From JAAYAY01 sp963674575 (GTDB lineage Bacteria > Planctomycetota > Planctomycetia > Pirellulales > Thermoguttaceae), in the NCBI GenBank assembly GCA_963674575.2, contig CAXXQT010000003.1, positions 558,001-622,000 of the forward strand: a stretch of DNA of 64,000 bases. The letters run 5' to 3'. The notes beneath the pieces are model-generated. The model searched no databases. It saw nothing but the letters and a program-made list of their open reading frames with translations, and was not told the DNA's origin. Every line of letters starts with the position of its first letter. The stretch's first letter is position 1. The position numbers were made by a program, and so were the translations under genes. Positions 50,032 through 60,100 of the stretch are shown here, piece after piece.

Positions 50032-52233
50032 TTGATGATGGATTTTGATATCCGTGTTGCTGGCGGAACGGCCGGCGCCGTGGCCGCAATTGGGCAGCCC
50101 GAGCGGGGCCGCGAGTATTGCACGTTGAGAAGAACAGCATGCTTGGCGGTGGCCGTCATTCTCACTGGGTGCCTGAGCCTTGCCGCAAGTGGGCAGGATT
50201 TGGAAGTTCCCACGGAGGTGGAACAGTGGCGACGTGCGGAAATCACGCTCACCAGCTCCAGTGACTACACGAATCCCTTTGCCGACGTGACCGTGACGGC
50301 AACGTTCCGCAACGGAGAGACGGTGATCACTCGCCCTGCTTTTTGGGACGGGGACCGGACGTGGCGCGTGCGTTTCGCCCCGTCTGCTACGGGCAAGTGG
50401 CGCTGGGAGACGACCTGCTCAGACCAAGGCAACAAGGGGCTTCACGGCCTACACGGAACGCTCGCCTGCATCCCGTACGTTGGCGACAATCCCAACTACG
50501 TCCACGGCTTCGTCCGCGTTTCGCCCAACCGACGCTACTTCGTGCGTGCGGACGGCACGCCGCTGTTCTGGCTCGGCGACACGCATTGGATGATGGCTGA
50601 CCACGAACGGCTTGACGCCAACAACGCACCGGACGCCAACGGAAGAGACCAGTTCACGCAACTGGTCGAGGATCGCCTCGACAAGGGATTCACGGTCTAC
50701 CAGAACTACTTCGCGGGACACAACCGTCATTGGTGGCGCGACAGCGAATATGCCTGCATCGATCCGACCCGTTTCCGCGAGGTCATGGACCCGATGCTGG
50801 ACCAGCTTGCCGACCGCGGCTTCGTCATTTCCCAGGGAATAGGGCTCTACAGCACGTCCGTCAAGATGCCGCGTGAATCGCTGGTCCGGCTTGCCGAGTA
50901 TGTGGCGGCTCGGTATGACGCCCACCCCCTGGTCTGGTTCACGGCGCAAGAGGTGAACCTGCCCGACCACGAAGACAAGCCTCCACGGACGGACCTGGAC
51001 GCATGGCGCGCCGCCGCGGAGAGGTTCGCTCTCACCAACGGTTACGGGCATCCTGTCAGCGGGCACATGTTTCCCGGCAAGCCCACGGTCTGGGGGCAGG
51101 AGGCCTGGCACGACTGGTTCGCACTGCAAGGGGGACACACCAACTCGGGCGTTCGAATGCTCGAGAATTTCCGTTTCTACTGGGACTACGTTCCGCGCAA
51201 GCCCTTCCTCGAGACCGAGGCCATGTACGAAGCCATCAAGTGCGGGCCTCGCGTTGCCACGGATACCGATGTTCGCCAGGTCGCCTGGAAGTCGTTGCTG
51301 TGCGGCAGCTACGGCTACACCTACGGCGCGGCTGCCGTGTGGCTGTTTCGATGGGACCACCGCGACCGGACCGGTGTCAACTACAATCCCGACCACTGCT
51401 GGTACGAGGGGATGCGCTTGCCCGGTTCCACCCAGATGACGCACCTGCGGACCTTCTTCGAACAACTGGACTGGTGGAAGCTGACACCGCGTTTGGCCGA
51501 TCCCGCGTGGTGCGACTTTGCCGACCCGGAGGGAACCGTCCTGGCAAGCGAGGGCAACCAGGTGTATGTCGTCTACACGTACCGCCCGCGGCAGCGTCTG
51601 GGATCGCTCGACGGGCTGGCCACCGGAGAACCCTACTCTGCGTGGTGGTTCGATCCGCGCACCGGCACGCGCTACGCGATCGCCAACGACATTGCTGCCG
51701 ACAAGGAAGGCAAATGGTTGCTTCCGTCCCCGCCTTCTGCCGACGACTGGGTTTTGCTTCTTCGCCGAGGCCGGGCGTCGGCCGAGGAGATGGCCACACC
51801 GCCGTTGTCCGAGGTGGCCACCACCTACACCACGGAGTGGCCCCTGGTCGCGATTCCCTCCGCTTCCGCGACCGACTCTAACAACGGCTATCATCCCGAC
51901 GAGACGATCGACGGGGTAACCGACGCCGCCTGGAACGGCTGGTCCGCTCGCGCCGGCGAGTACCTGCAACAGACGTTCGAAGAACCAACTGCAGTCTCCC
52001 GGATTGTGGTCCACACCCAGAAAGACTACGAACTCCGCGACTACACGATCGCTATCCAGTGCGGGGAGGAGTGGAAAACTGTCGCCCAGGTCAAGGGAAA
52101 CACCGATGTCCGTCGCGAGCACACCGTCTCGGCCGACAACGTGCGGGCAGTTCGTGTCTACGGCCTCCTCGGCCCCGAGCGTCAACCGGGGATCGTGCGG
52201 ATTACCGAACTTGAGGTGTTTCAGAAACCATAG
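50032..52233 (+). CDS. GH140-like (DUF4038) glycosidase lipoprotein with DUF5060 and CBM32-like domains, odd N-terminus
   Basis: 733 residues if started at 50032. The first 22 residues (MDFDIRVAGGTAGAVAAIG) look like the start of a FAD-dependent oxidoreductase, not a signal. A TTG at 50125 would give a lipoprotein signal (RRTACLAVAVILTGC, lipobox LTGC) and is probably the true start, giving 702 residues. DUF5060 (about 60-150, RAEITLTSSSDYTNPFADVT) precedes the DUF4038 TIM barrel (FVRADGTPLFWLGDTHWMMA, LVWFTAQEVN, ETEAMYEA), as in apiosidase-type GH140. The last 140 residues form an F5/8-type C (CBM32-like) domain (HPDETIDGVTDAAWNGWSAR). The stop TAG lies in a MITE-like repeat. Confidence 0.85.
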   Translation: MMMDFDIRVAGGTAGAVAAIGQPERGREYCTLRRTACLAVAVILTGCLSLAASGQDLEVPTEVEQWRRAEITLTSSSDYTNPFADVTVTATFRNGETVITRPAFWDGDRTWRVRFAPSATGKWRWETTCSDQGNKGLHGLHGTLACIPYVGDNPNYVHGFVRVSPNRRYFVRADGTPLFWLGDTHWMMADHERLDANNAPDANGRDQFTQLVEDRLDKGFTVYQNYFAGHNRHWWRDSEYACIDPTRFREVMDPMLDQLADRGFVISQGIGLYSTSVKMPRESLVRLAEYVAARYDAHPLVWFTAQEVNLPDHEDKPPRTDLDAWRAAAERFALTNGYGHPVSGHMFPGKPTVWGQEAWHDWFALQGGHTNSGVRMLENFRFYWDYVPRKPFLETEAMYEAIKCGPRVATDTDVRQVAWKSLLCGSYGYTYGAAAVWLFRWDHRDRTGVNYNPDHCWYEGMRLPGSTQMTHLRTFFEQLDWWKLTPRLADPAWCDFADPEGTVLASEGNQVYVVYTYRPRQRLGSLDGLATGEPYSAWWFDPRTGTRYAIANDIAADKEGKWLLPSPPSADDWVLLLRRGRASAEEMATPPLSEVATTYTTEWPLVAIPSASATDSNNGYHPDETIDGVTDAAWNGWSARAGEYLQQTFEEPTAVSRIVVHTQKDYELRDYTIAIQCGEEWKTVAQVKGNTDVRREHTVSADNVRAVRVYGLLGPERQPGIVRITELEVFQKP

Positions 52234-52507
52234 GGTGGGCCAGAACGACCCAGGAGGAAATGCGTCGAAGCGGAATAGCGCCACCCCGTGCCATGACGCG
52301 CAACATGCCTGGACGCAAGTGTCGGCCCACCATCGGCGGTGCTCCACTTCAATCAGGCCGCATTCCCTCGGGTGATGCGGCTCGGTTCAGGTGGAAACCC
52401 GAACATGGTGGGCCGCGTTCGCGTGTTGGTTGTGTGGCGTGTTCAGGATTCAGGATGTTTCAACAACACGAACCTCGCCTGAGATGGTCCACTTGGCCGC
52501 ACCCTAC
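52231..52507. repeat. MITE-like element, copy A
   Basis: 277 bases starting TAGGGTGGGCC and ending GGCCGCACCCTA, terminal inverted repeats. It aligns along its length with 62188-62466. The first three bases are the stop codon of the GH140-like gene. It encodes nothing. Confidence 0.85.
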
Positions 52508-52572
52508 GCCCTGAATCGTTTCGATGCTATACTATCATCATTGCCGTAAGGTCCAGAACCTCGCTGCTCACC

Positions 52573-53118
52573 ATGGCTGACCATAGCCCAAAACGCCGCC
52601 GCTGGTTCCAGTTCCGATTGCGAACACTGCTAATCGCAATCCTGGTTCTGAGTCTGCCGCTTTCGTGGTTTGCTGTGAGAATGGAGCGGGCGAGGAGGCA
52701 AAGGGAGGCAGTGGCGTCTGTCAACGGAATCGGTGGATACGCGATCTACGATGCCCAGAAGCCGTCCGTTCCATCTGGCATGCGTGAGCTTCTTGGGGCG
52801 GACTTCTTCTTCAAAGTACGAGTTGTGCATACACTGTACGCTGATACCCAGCAGGTGGAGTTGCTGGAAAATCTGACTGACATGAAATACCTCCATCTCG
52901 GAGGAAAAAGATACGAGGACTCCGATCTTAAGTACACTGCCAGGCTAAGGAATCTTGAGGCTTTGGTGATTTTTAACTTGCGCATCACGGATGCCGGTCT
53001 CAAGCATCTTGAGAGATTGACAAGCCTCGCGGAGTTGGACCTCAGCCATACGAACGTCACGTCCAAAGGCGTGAAGAAGCTCCAAGAGGCATTGCCCAAC
53101 TGCAAGATCGAGTACTAA
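52573..53118 (+). CDS. Membrane-anchored LRR protein (planctomycete type)
   Basis: 181 residues. N-terminal basic stretch (MADHSPKRRRWFQFRLRTLL) and a membrane segment at 17-34 precede a charged linker (RQREAVASVNGIGGYAIYDA) and LRRs (NLTDMKYLHLGGKRYEDSDL, LRNLEALVIFNLRITDAGLK, LERLTSLAELDLSHTNVTSK). Third member of the family in the window, here without an RHS neighbour, which argues that the family is not dedicated to RHS immunity. Function unknown. Confidence 0.8.
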   Translation: MADHSPKRRRWFQFRLRTLLIAILVLSLPLSWFAVRMERARRQREAVASVNGIGGYAIYDAQKPSVPSGMRELLGADFFFKVRVVHTLYADTQQVELLENLTDMKYLHLGGKRYEDSDLKYTARLRNLEALVIFNLRITDAGLKHLERLTSLAELDLSHTNVTSKGVKKLQEALPNCKIEY

Positions 53119-53156
53119 GCCCGTTAGGGTCGCCCTGTGGGAGCAAACGCGAGAAG

Positions 53157-54641
53157 CTACTTCCCGCGAACCACCTCGACCATGTGCAGCGTAAGATCGC
53201 CCGGCGTCGTCACCGTCACGTCCGCTTCCTGATCGTGCCGGCGGAAGGAACCGGAGGGGACAACGGTCTCTGTCACCTGCCATCGGCCGGAGTCTTTCAT
53301 GGGCACGGCAAGTTGCACGCCCGCGGCATCCACGCGAAACTCCCCCCTGCCCTCGTCGAGATAGACGACGCGGATTGTTGCGCCGGAGTCGAGACTGGCG
53401 GCGAAACGATCGTCGAGGCGGAAGCGGGCTCGCCCGCCGGCCGGAATCACCCGAGCCCAGGCCCCGTAACGCTGGTCGTCGGGCCCTGCCTTCTCCACCG
53501 GCCGGCTTGCGTCGCCGTCGAGCCGCTCCATGAGAAAGGTGTAGTCGCCTTTGAGGAAGTTGCCTTCCCGCAGGGCAACCCAGGCCCCGGGTGCGACGGA
53601 GGGCGAGGCGTGGTAGCCCGCATAACGCCTGGCGAATTGAAAGGCTGCCTTGAATTCAGGCTCCGCGGCGTGACGCAGGTCGCTGCCGTAAACGCCGATA
53701 AACGAGACGCCGCAGTGTAGGTCGACCAGCAGTCGCCAGTAGTTCCATTGGCATGGAGAGCACCAGCGGGGATCAGTCTTCCCGCCGTGCCGTCCCCAGG
53801 CGTCGGCCCAGCTCTCGGCATAAGCCAGCGTCCTGCCACACCGGGCGTATTGCAGGAAGGCCAAGTACTGCTTCTCCGTGCCCCAGCTTCGCGGCTCCAC
53901 CTCGCTCGACGTGTGGAACAGTCCCAGCCGCCCGGCCTGAAAATGCTCGGCCAGGGCCCAGTCGATGGCCACGTTGTTGCGAACGAAGACGGTCACCTCC
54001 GGCGTGAAGTTCTTGATGAAGGCCGCGATCACCGTCTGGCGGTATTCGTCGGCCGCCTCGCGGGTCCAGGCGGTGCCCGGCTCCACTCCCGGCGGCGTGA
54101 TCCACTGGTCAAGATCGCGATAAGCCGGTTCGACAAACATGTGTTCCGTGCCGATGGCGTTGAAGTTGAGCCGCACACCCACGACGATGCTCCGATAGGG
54201 AGATTCTCGCAGGTGCCGACCGTACGCTTCGAGCAGCCCCAGGTATGCCTTGACGTGGTTGGGATGCCAGAACATCAACGTGCCCTGCTTGTCACGCACC
54301 TGAACCGAGAGCTTCGCCGGATGGTGGGGAATTTGCCGGAACAGGAAGTCCGGGCGGAGGTTGCCGTTGATCTGCACGGTCGTTGGACGTCCGGCCTTGT
54401 GCATTTCGGCCAGGGCGGCGTCGAGAGGAGCGAAATCGTAGCGATCGGCCTCGGGCTGGACTTCTTTCCACTGAAGGCAGATCTGGCCGCCCTTGACCAG
54501 GGGCAACTTCTGCTGCTCGGGTTTGGCCCAAATGGCATAAAGCCCGCGATTGGGGTCCGGTTGCCGCTGGGTGGGCTTCCCAGCCAAAGCGGAACAGGCG
54601 ATCGTAGCAACGCAGGTTAGCAGGAGGACGAAACGGTGCAT
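53157..54641 (-). CDS. Secreted GH42-like TIM-barrel protein
   Basis: 494 residues from the ATG at 54641 (signal MHRFVLLLTCVATIACSALA); the open frame extends upstream without protein character. The barrel has KGGQICLQWKEVQPEADRYD and FAPLDAALAEMHKAGRP, then HVKAYLGLLEAYGRHLRESP and VGVRLNFNAIGTEHMF, a layout reminiscent of GH42/GH5 beta-galactosidase-type domains with Glu at the end of a strand (SSEVEPRSWGTEKQ). C-terminal beta-sandwich GATIRVVYLDEGRGEFRVDA. Substrate unknown; catalytic residues cannot be fixed. Confidence 0.72.
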   Translation of the reverse strand: MHRFVLLLTCVATIACSALAGKPTQRQPDPNRGLYAIWAKPEQQKLPLVKGGQICLQWKEVQPEADRYDFAPLDAALAEMHKAGRPTTVQINGNLRPDFLFRQIPHHPAKLSVQVRDKQGTLMFWHPNHVKAYLGLLEAYGRHLRESPYRSIVVGVRLNFNAIGTEHMFVEPAYRDLDQWITPPGVEPGTAWTREAADEYRQTVIAAFIKNFTPEVTVFVRNNVAIDWALAEHFQAGRLGLFHTSSEVEPRSWGTEKQYLAFLQYARCGRTLAYAESWADAWGRHGGKTDPRWCSPCQWNYWRLLVDLHCGVSFIGVYGSDLRHAAEPEFKAAFQFARRYAGYHASPSVAPGAWVALREGNFLKGDYTFLMERLDGDASRPVEKAGPDDQRYGAWARVIPAGGRARFRLDDRFAASLDSGATIRVVYLDEGRGEFRVDAAGVQLAVPMKDSGRWQVTETVVPSGSFRRHDQEADVTVTTPGDLTLHMVEVVRGK

Positions 54642-54748
54642 TGGCTGCTCCAGGAATACGGACGACCCGGGATAGGGGACGCACGCATTTTGATCGAAGG
54701 CGAGACCGTTTGCAAAGGCAGCGCCCGTGGCGTACCATGCTGGCAAAG

Positions 54749-54913
54749 TGGCAGGCACGCTGCGCCGTGCCGCGGGCCAAGGACACGAAGAGACGTTCTT
54801 TCTGCGAAACGGTGATGATTTGGCAAGTCGACCTTTGGATCGAAGGCGAACAGAGGGTTGAACATTTTATTGTCTGCTTGGCGGACGGCACGGCGGAGCG
54901 TGCCTGCTACCTT
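54749..54913. repeat. Hairpin repeat family, copies 3 and 4, inverted
   Basis: Copy 3 (54749-54780) is forward and diverged; copy 4 (54874-54913) is reverse and close to consensus. Facing each other they form a composite inverted structure of about 165 bases between the GH42-like and isomerase genes. Confidence 0.8.
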
Positions 54914-54935
54914 CCCTAACCATGGAGCAACTACC

Positions 54936-55883
54936 ATGTACCGCCGCGAGTTTCTGAAATACGCCGGAACGACCCTCGGAGTCGCTGCGCTGGCCAGGTT
55001 CGCCTCGGCAGCCGAGAAGAAGGAGCGAGCCTGGAAGATCGCCATCGGGCTGAACGGTTTTGAATCGTCGGCGGCCAAGTATCAGAAGGAGTTTCCGCTG
55101 GACGAAGTGCTCTCCTTCGCTCAGAAGGAAGGTTTCGACGGGGTGGAATTGATTGCGAACTGGCCGGTGGCCGGCGACTATCCCCGGGTGGAGGAAAAGG
55201 ATCGCGTGGCGGCCGTGAAGAAGGCCTATGGCGATCGCGGCCTGCAGATTTTCTCGATCCAGACGTCGGCCGGCGGCGCTTTTGCTCCAAAGGCGGAGCG
55301 TCGGGCGGAGTGGCTTGGCAACTTCCGTCAACAAGTGAAGTTTGCCCAGGCGATCGGCTGCGATTGCATGGGAATGTGGCCGGGCGGCCCCTTGCGAGAT
55401 CAGACCATGGATGACGCCCTCACCCGTCTCGGGCGCTCCTTTGGCGAGGCGGCCAAGATCGCCGCCGACGCCGGGCTGATTGCCGCCTTCGAGATCGAGC
55501 CGCCCTTCATCTTCAACTGCGAAGATCACATCCACCGCATCTTTGAGGCGGCCGGGTCGGGTGATCTCAAGATGATTTACGACCCCAGCCATTTCGACCT
55601 GATGAACGGGTCGACCGGCAAGCCCCACGAATTGCTCCAGCGCGTGGGCGTGAAGAACATCGGCTACCTTCACTTCACCGACTGCGACGGCACCCTCCGC
55701 GACGGCGGCACGTCCAAACACCTGGCCTGCGGCGACGGCCACGTCGACATCGACGCCTCCCTCAAGGTCCTCCGCGAAGGCGGTTTCCGCGGCTGGGCCA
55801 TGATCGACGCCTGGCAGATCCCCGACCCCTACGACGCCAGCCGCAAAGGCAAAGCCGCCCTCGAACGCGGCATGCCCGGTTGA
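54936..55883 (+). CDS. Tat-exported sugar phosphate isomerase/epimerase-like TIM barrel (AP endonuclease family 2)
   Basis: 315 residues from the ATG at 54936; an earlier start at 54858 lies in a repeat. Signal MYRREFLKYAGTTLGVAALA. The xylose-isomerase-like barrel is shown by KEGFDGVELIANWPVAGDYP, IAAFEIEPPFIFNCEDHIHR, MIYDPSHFDLMNGSTGKPHE and IGYLHFTDCDGTLRDGGTSK, with Glu/Asp/His metal ligands and a final DAWQIPDPY. Exported members probably isomerise or epimerise free sugars together with Gfo/Idh/MocA enzymes. Confidence 0.87.
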   Translation: MYRREFLKYAGTTLGVAALARFASAAEKKERAWKIAIGLNGFESSAAKYQKEFPLDEVLSFAQKEGFDGVELIANWPVAGDYPRVEEKDRVAAVKKAYGDRGLQIFSIQTSAGGAFAPKAERRAEWLGNFRQQVKFAQAIGCDCMGMWPGGPLRDQTMDDALTRLGRSFGEAAKIAADAGLIAAFEIEPPFIFNCEDHIHRIFEAAGSGDLKMIYDPSHFDLMNGSTGKPHELLQRVGVKNIGYLHFTDCDGTLRDGGTSKHLACGDGHVDIDASLKVLREGGFRGWAMIDAWQIPDPYDASRKGKAALERGMPG

Positions 55884-56158
55884 AGGAATACCCAGTCGAG
55901 CATTGTCGCCATCACGTTCCACCGTGATGAGCCCAAACCAAGTTAGTGATTTTGACGAGCCAGCCTTTTTTGTGCGGGTTGGCGAAACCTCGCGTCGTTG
56001 TTTCTGCGAGGGCCGTGTGGTTGCTTCGATCGATCCGAAATGATCTTGATCGGTCGTGCATTTCCTCTAGGATGAAGCGGAAGAGATCAGCTCGTGTGTC
56101 GGCAATGTCAGTGCGTTGCCGGCCACATTCCCATCCCAAGCCACGGAGACCGCCTTCC

Positions 56159-56662
56159 ATGGGCAGGAAACTCTCCAAGCCTCTGAGGTTGTGGAATTGG
56201 TTTGTCTGCGTGCTCTTGGTCAGCTCGCTGATCGTTGCTCCCTGTCTGGCAGGACCGCGGTGTTGTTGTGGACGCGACCGTTCTCTTCCCGAGCCTGTGG
56301 CCGCCATTTCCACAGATCAGCCCGTCTGTGGAAGACCGGTTGAAGAGCATTCGTGTTGCCATAATGAGGAACATGCTTGCCTTGCCGAGTCTCCCTCCCG
56401 CTGCTGCCTGCTCGGGGATGCAACCCATGCATGTTCTCGCTGCAAGACATGCCGAGAACGAGGATGCCAGTGTGGCAGGCACGACGAGCTCACTCTGCGA
56501 TGGCTCAGCGAGCCGAAGACCCCTGCATGGTTGTTCGCCGCGGTGGAAGTCCTCCCGGCGTCGCTGGCTTGCGAGACAGGCTTGGAGGCTGCTTACCCAT
56601 CGGCGGGAATCTCGCGGATCGGCAATGCAAGACAAGCCCTTCTGTGCGTCTGGCGGAATTGA
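56159..56662 (+). CDS. Secreted or membrane-anchored Cys-rich protein
   Basis: 167 residues from the ATG at 56159; the longer frame from 55946 is basic and implausible. A membrane/signal segment (LWNWFVCVLLVSSLIVAPCL) is followed by GPRCCCGRDR, HSCCHNEEHACLAESPSRCC and ACSRCKTCRERGCQCGRHDE. The dense CxC and CC motifs with histidines suggest metal binding. The following 88-residue gene is also Cys-rich and 56 bases away. Function unknown, perhaps copper or zinc handling. Confidence 0.65.
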   Translation: MGRKLSKPLRLWNWFVCVLLVSSLIVAPCLAGPRCCCGRDRSLPEPVAAISTDQPVCGRPVEEHSCCHNEEHACLAESPSRCCLLGDATHACSRCKTCRERGCQCGRHDELTLRWLSEPKTPAWLFAAVEVLPASLACETGLEAAYPSAGISRIGNARQALLCVWRN

Positions 56663-56718
56663 ATCGTTGCCGACGGCAGCTCATTCTGAATCGATTCAAT
56701 TCTCCTGGAGACGACAAG

Positions 56719-56985
56719 ATGAAGCGTTCTGTTTTCGTACTGGTTGGGATCTTGCTGTTGTTCGTGGTTGCTGGCCTCTGGGCCTTCACTTCGGCCGAGG
56801 CCGAGAATCCAACGGCGGCAACCTCCTCCTGCGACTGCTGCGGTCCCGAATGCACTTGCGTGGACTGTCCTTGCGACGAATCCGGGTGCCAGTGCGCCGA
56901 GGCGGGCGAATGTCTGTGCTGTCCCGCTTGCGATTGTGGTACCGCCGAAAGCTGCTCGAAGGCCTGTTGTGCCCACAAGAAGTAG
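56719..56985 (+). CDS. Exported metallothionein-like Cys-rich protein
   Basis: 88 residues, ATG at 56719 with GGAGA upstream. A signal/anchor (FVLVGILLLFVVAGLWAFTS) is followed by 17 cysteines in about 50 residues in CxC, CC and CxxC arrangements (SSCDCCGPECTCVDCPCDES and ECLCCPACDCGTAESC). No known bacterial metallothionein family is recognised; most bacterial metallothioneins are cytosolic, so export is unusual. A strong terminator at 57020 closes the pair. Confidence 0.78.
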   Translation: MKRSVFVLVGILLLFVVAGLWAFTSAEAENPTAATSSCDCCGPECTCVDCPCDESGCQCAEAGECLCCPACDCGTAESCSKACCAHKK

Positions 56986-57019
56986 CCCCATGAGCTTCTG
57001 ATCTCTCTGCTCAAATCGA

Positions 57020-57056
57020 GGTCGCCCTTTGGCTCGCCAAGGGGCGACCCTTTTTG
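57020..57056 (+). terminator. Rho-independent terminator of the Cys-rich pair
   Basis: GGTCGCCCTTTGGC pairs with GCCAAGGGGCGACC through a 2-base loop (14-bp stem with one G-U), followed by CTTTTT at 57050-57055. Confidence 0.88.
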
Positions 57057-57194
57057 GAAGAGGCCAAAACAAGGCTCGCCCTTGCCCTCCCACTACAATA
57101 ATGTCAGGCTCAGCCTGCACTATTCCCTCCCCCCTCGGGCTGCGCTCCGTTGACGCGGTGATCCGTGCTTCCAACCGTAGCGAGAGGTGCTTTG

Positions 57195-60100
57195 ATGGGT
57201 GCAGGTCCGGCTCGGGCGGTTCTTCTTACCACGGCGATCTTCGCCGCAGTTCTCCTCACAGGCACTTCGTGTCTCGGCGTCGATCTACCGCAAATCGACT
57301 TCGCTCGTCAGATCCGTCCGATCCTCAGCAACCGCTGCTTTGTCTGCCACGGTCCTGATGAGGCCACGCGAGAGGCCGACCTCCGGCTCGACACGAAGGA
57401 AGGGGCCCTTGGTGATTTGGGCGGCTATTCAGCTGTCGCCCCGGGCAAGCCTGACGAAAGCGAACTTCTCGCGCGGATTTCGGAAGAAGATCCCGACATG
57501 CGGATGCCGCCCTCCGGCACGGAACCTCTCACCAAGGATGAGATCGCCCTGATCCGCCGCTGGATCGAAACCGGGGCAACGTGGAACGATCACTGGGCCT
57601 TCGTCAAACCCGTCCGCCCGCCGCTGCCGGTGGTGAAACGTGGGGACTGGGTACACAACCCGATCGACCGCTTCGTCCTGGCTCGACTCGAATCGAAAGG
57701 CCTCGCGCCGAACGACGCAGCCGACAAGCCGACCCTCCTCCGCCGCGTGACCTTCGACCTGACCGGGCTGCCTCCGACGCTCCAAGAGATCGACGCCTTC
57801 CTGGCCGACGACTCGGCGGACGCTTACGAGAAGGTTGTGGATCGCCTCCTCGCCTCGCCTCGTTACGGAGAACACGCCGCCCGATATTGGCTCGATGCGG
57901 CCCGCTACGGCGACACCCACGGTCTGCACCTCGACAACGAGCGTTCCATGTGGCTCTATCGCGATTGGGTCATCAACGCACTGAACGAGAACAAGCCTTA
58001 CGACCAGTTCACCATCGAGCAACTGGCTGGCGACCTGTTGCCCGAGCCGACCCTGGACCAGAGAATCGCCAGTGGATTCAACCGCTGCAACGTGACGACG
58101 AGCGAAGGCGGCGCCATCGACGAAGAATTTCTGATGCGCTATGCGGTCGATCGCACGGAGACGACGGGTACGGTCTGGCTGGGGCTGACGGTGGGGTGCG
58201 CCGTGTGCCACGACCACAAGTTCGACCCCATCTCCCAGAAGGAGTTCTACGAGCTCTACGCCTTCTTCAATAGCACGTCGGAAAAGGCCATGGACGGCAA
58301 CGCTCTCCTGCCCGCCCCCATGGTCAAGGTGCCCAGTTCCCAGCAGGCACAGCGTCAGGAGGAACTGAAGAAGCAGATCGCCGCCGTTGATCAGGAAGTT
58401 CAAGCAGCATTGGCGAAGATCGAATACGAAGACCCACTCGAAGAAGCGACGCCCGAATCGCTTGAGCCGCAGGACTACGTGTGGATTGACGAGGCCCTGC
58501 CCTCCGGCGCCAAGCCCCAGGGCGACGGCCCGAATCCGTTCCAGTTGGTTTCCCTCTCCGGGCGACCTGCTGAGCACGGCGAGAAGGTCTCGACCAGGAC
58601 GGCCCAGGGACGGAGCCAGCACTTCTTCACCGAGGCCAGTCCACCGCTCGTGATCGGCCAGGGCGACGTGCTCTTCACCCACGTGCTGCTCGATCCGGAT
58701 AACCCGCCGCGAGAGATCATGCTCCAGTGGAACGACGGTTCCTGGGAACACCGGGCCTTCTGGGGCGAAGACGCGATCGACTGGGGCAAAGCCGACACGG
58801 CAAGCCGCCGCCGCATAGGCGATCTGCCGGAACCGGGCAAGTGGACGCGTCTGGAGATCCCCGTGGGCAAGGTGGGCCTGAAGCCCGGGGCCAAGGTGAA
58901 CGGCTGGGCCTTCACCCAGTTCGACGGGACCGTCTTCTGGGATACAGCCGGTCTCCGCACCCGAACTCCCCAGGCCGGCCAGGGATACCGTTCCCAACGG
59001 GCCTGGGAAGCGGCGCTTGGCAAGGGCGAGTCGCTTCCCAAACCGCTTCAGGACATTCTCGCTAAGAAACCCGATGAGCGCGACGAAGCCCAACGCAAGC
59101 AACTCCGCGATTATTTCCTGGAGAACGTTTTTGAAGACGCCCGGGCGAGCTTCCAGCCGTTCCACGCGAAACGCGACGAACTCAAGAAGCAGACCGACGA
59201 ACTAGACAAAGAGATCCCCGCCACGCTCGTCTCGCAGGAATTGGCGGAGCCCCGTCCCGCCTTCGTCATGAAGCGAGGCCAGTACGACCAGCCCGGCGAG
59301 CCGGTCACCCGCGACGTGCCCGCGGTACTGCCCCCCTTCCCTGCCGACGCTCCTCGCAATCGCCTCGGCTTGGCCCAATGGCTGGTGAGCGACGACAACC
59401 CGCTTTCGGCCCGAGTGGCCGTCAATCGTTTCTGGCAACGCTACTTCGGTGTGGGCCTGGTGAAGACGAGCGAGGATTTCGGCAATCAGGGCGAGCAGCC
59501 TTCCCATCCTGAATTGCTCGACTGGCTGGCCGTTGAATTCCAGCAGAGCGGCTGGAATGTGAAGCACCTCCAACGCTTGATCGTCACCTCGGCCACCTAT
59601 CGCCAGTCGTCGAAGATGACCCCGGAGCAGTACGCCGCCGATCCCGAGAATCGCCTGCTCACCCGGGGCCCAAGGTTCCGGCTCGATGCCGAAACGGTTC
59701 GCGACAACGCCCTCTCTGTCAGCGGTCTGCTCGTCGAACGAGTGGGCGGGCCGAGTGTGAAACCCTATCAGCCCCTCGGCATCTGGAAGGCCGTGGGCTA
59801 CACCACGAGCAACACGGCCAATTTCAAGCAGGACCACGGCGACGCCCTCTACCGCCGCAGCCTGTACAGCTTTTGGAAACGGACCGCTCCGCCTCCCACG
59901 CTCCAGTTGCTCGACGCCCCCAGTCGCGAAATCTGCACTGTCCGCCGCTCGCGGACCAACACGCCCCTGGCCGCCCTGGCCCTGCTCAACGACGTTCAAT
60001 TCTTCGAGACGGCCCGGGCCCTGGCCCAGCGCACCCTTGCCGAAGCAGGTCCCGACGTGAAAGCCCGTGCAAGCTACGCCTTCCGCCTTGCCACCGCCCG

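Noticed and set aside
54867..55922. Open frame opposite the isomerase/epimerase gene
   Set aside because: Antisense of a gene with clear Tat signal and metal-binding barrel motifs.
57429..59165. 578-codon frame opposite the PSCyt1/DUF1549 gene
   Set aside because: Antisense image of a well recognised gene; no protein family visible.
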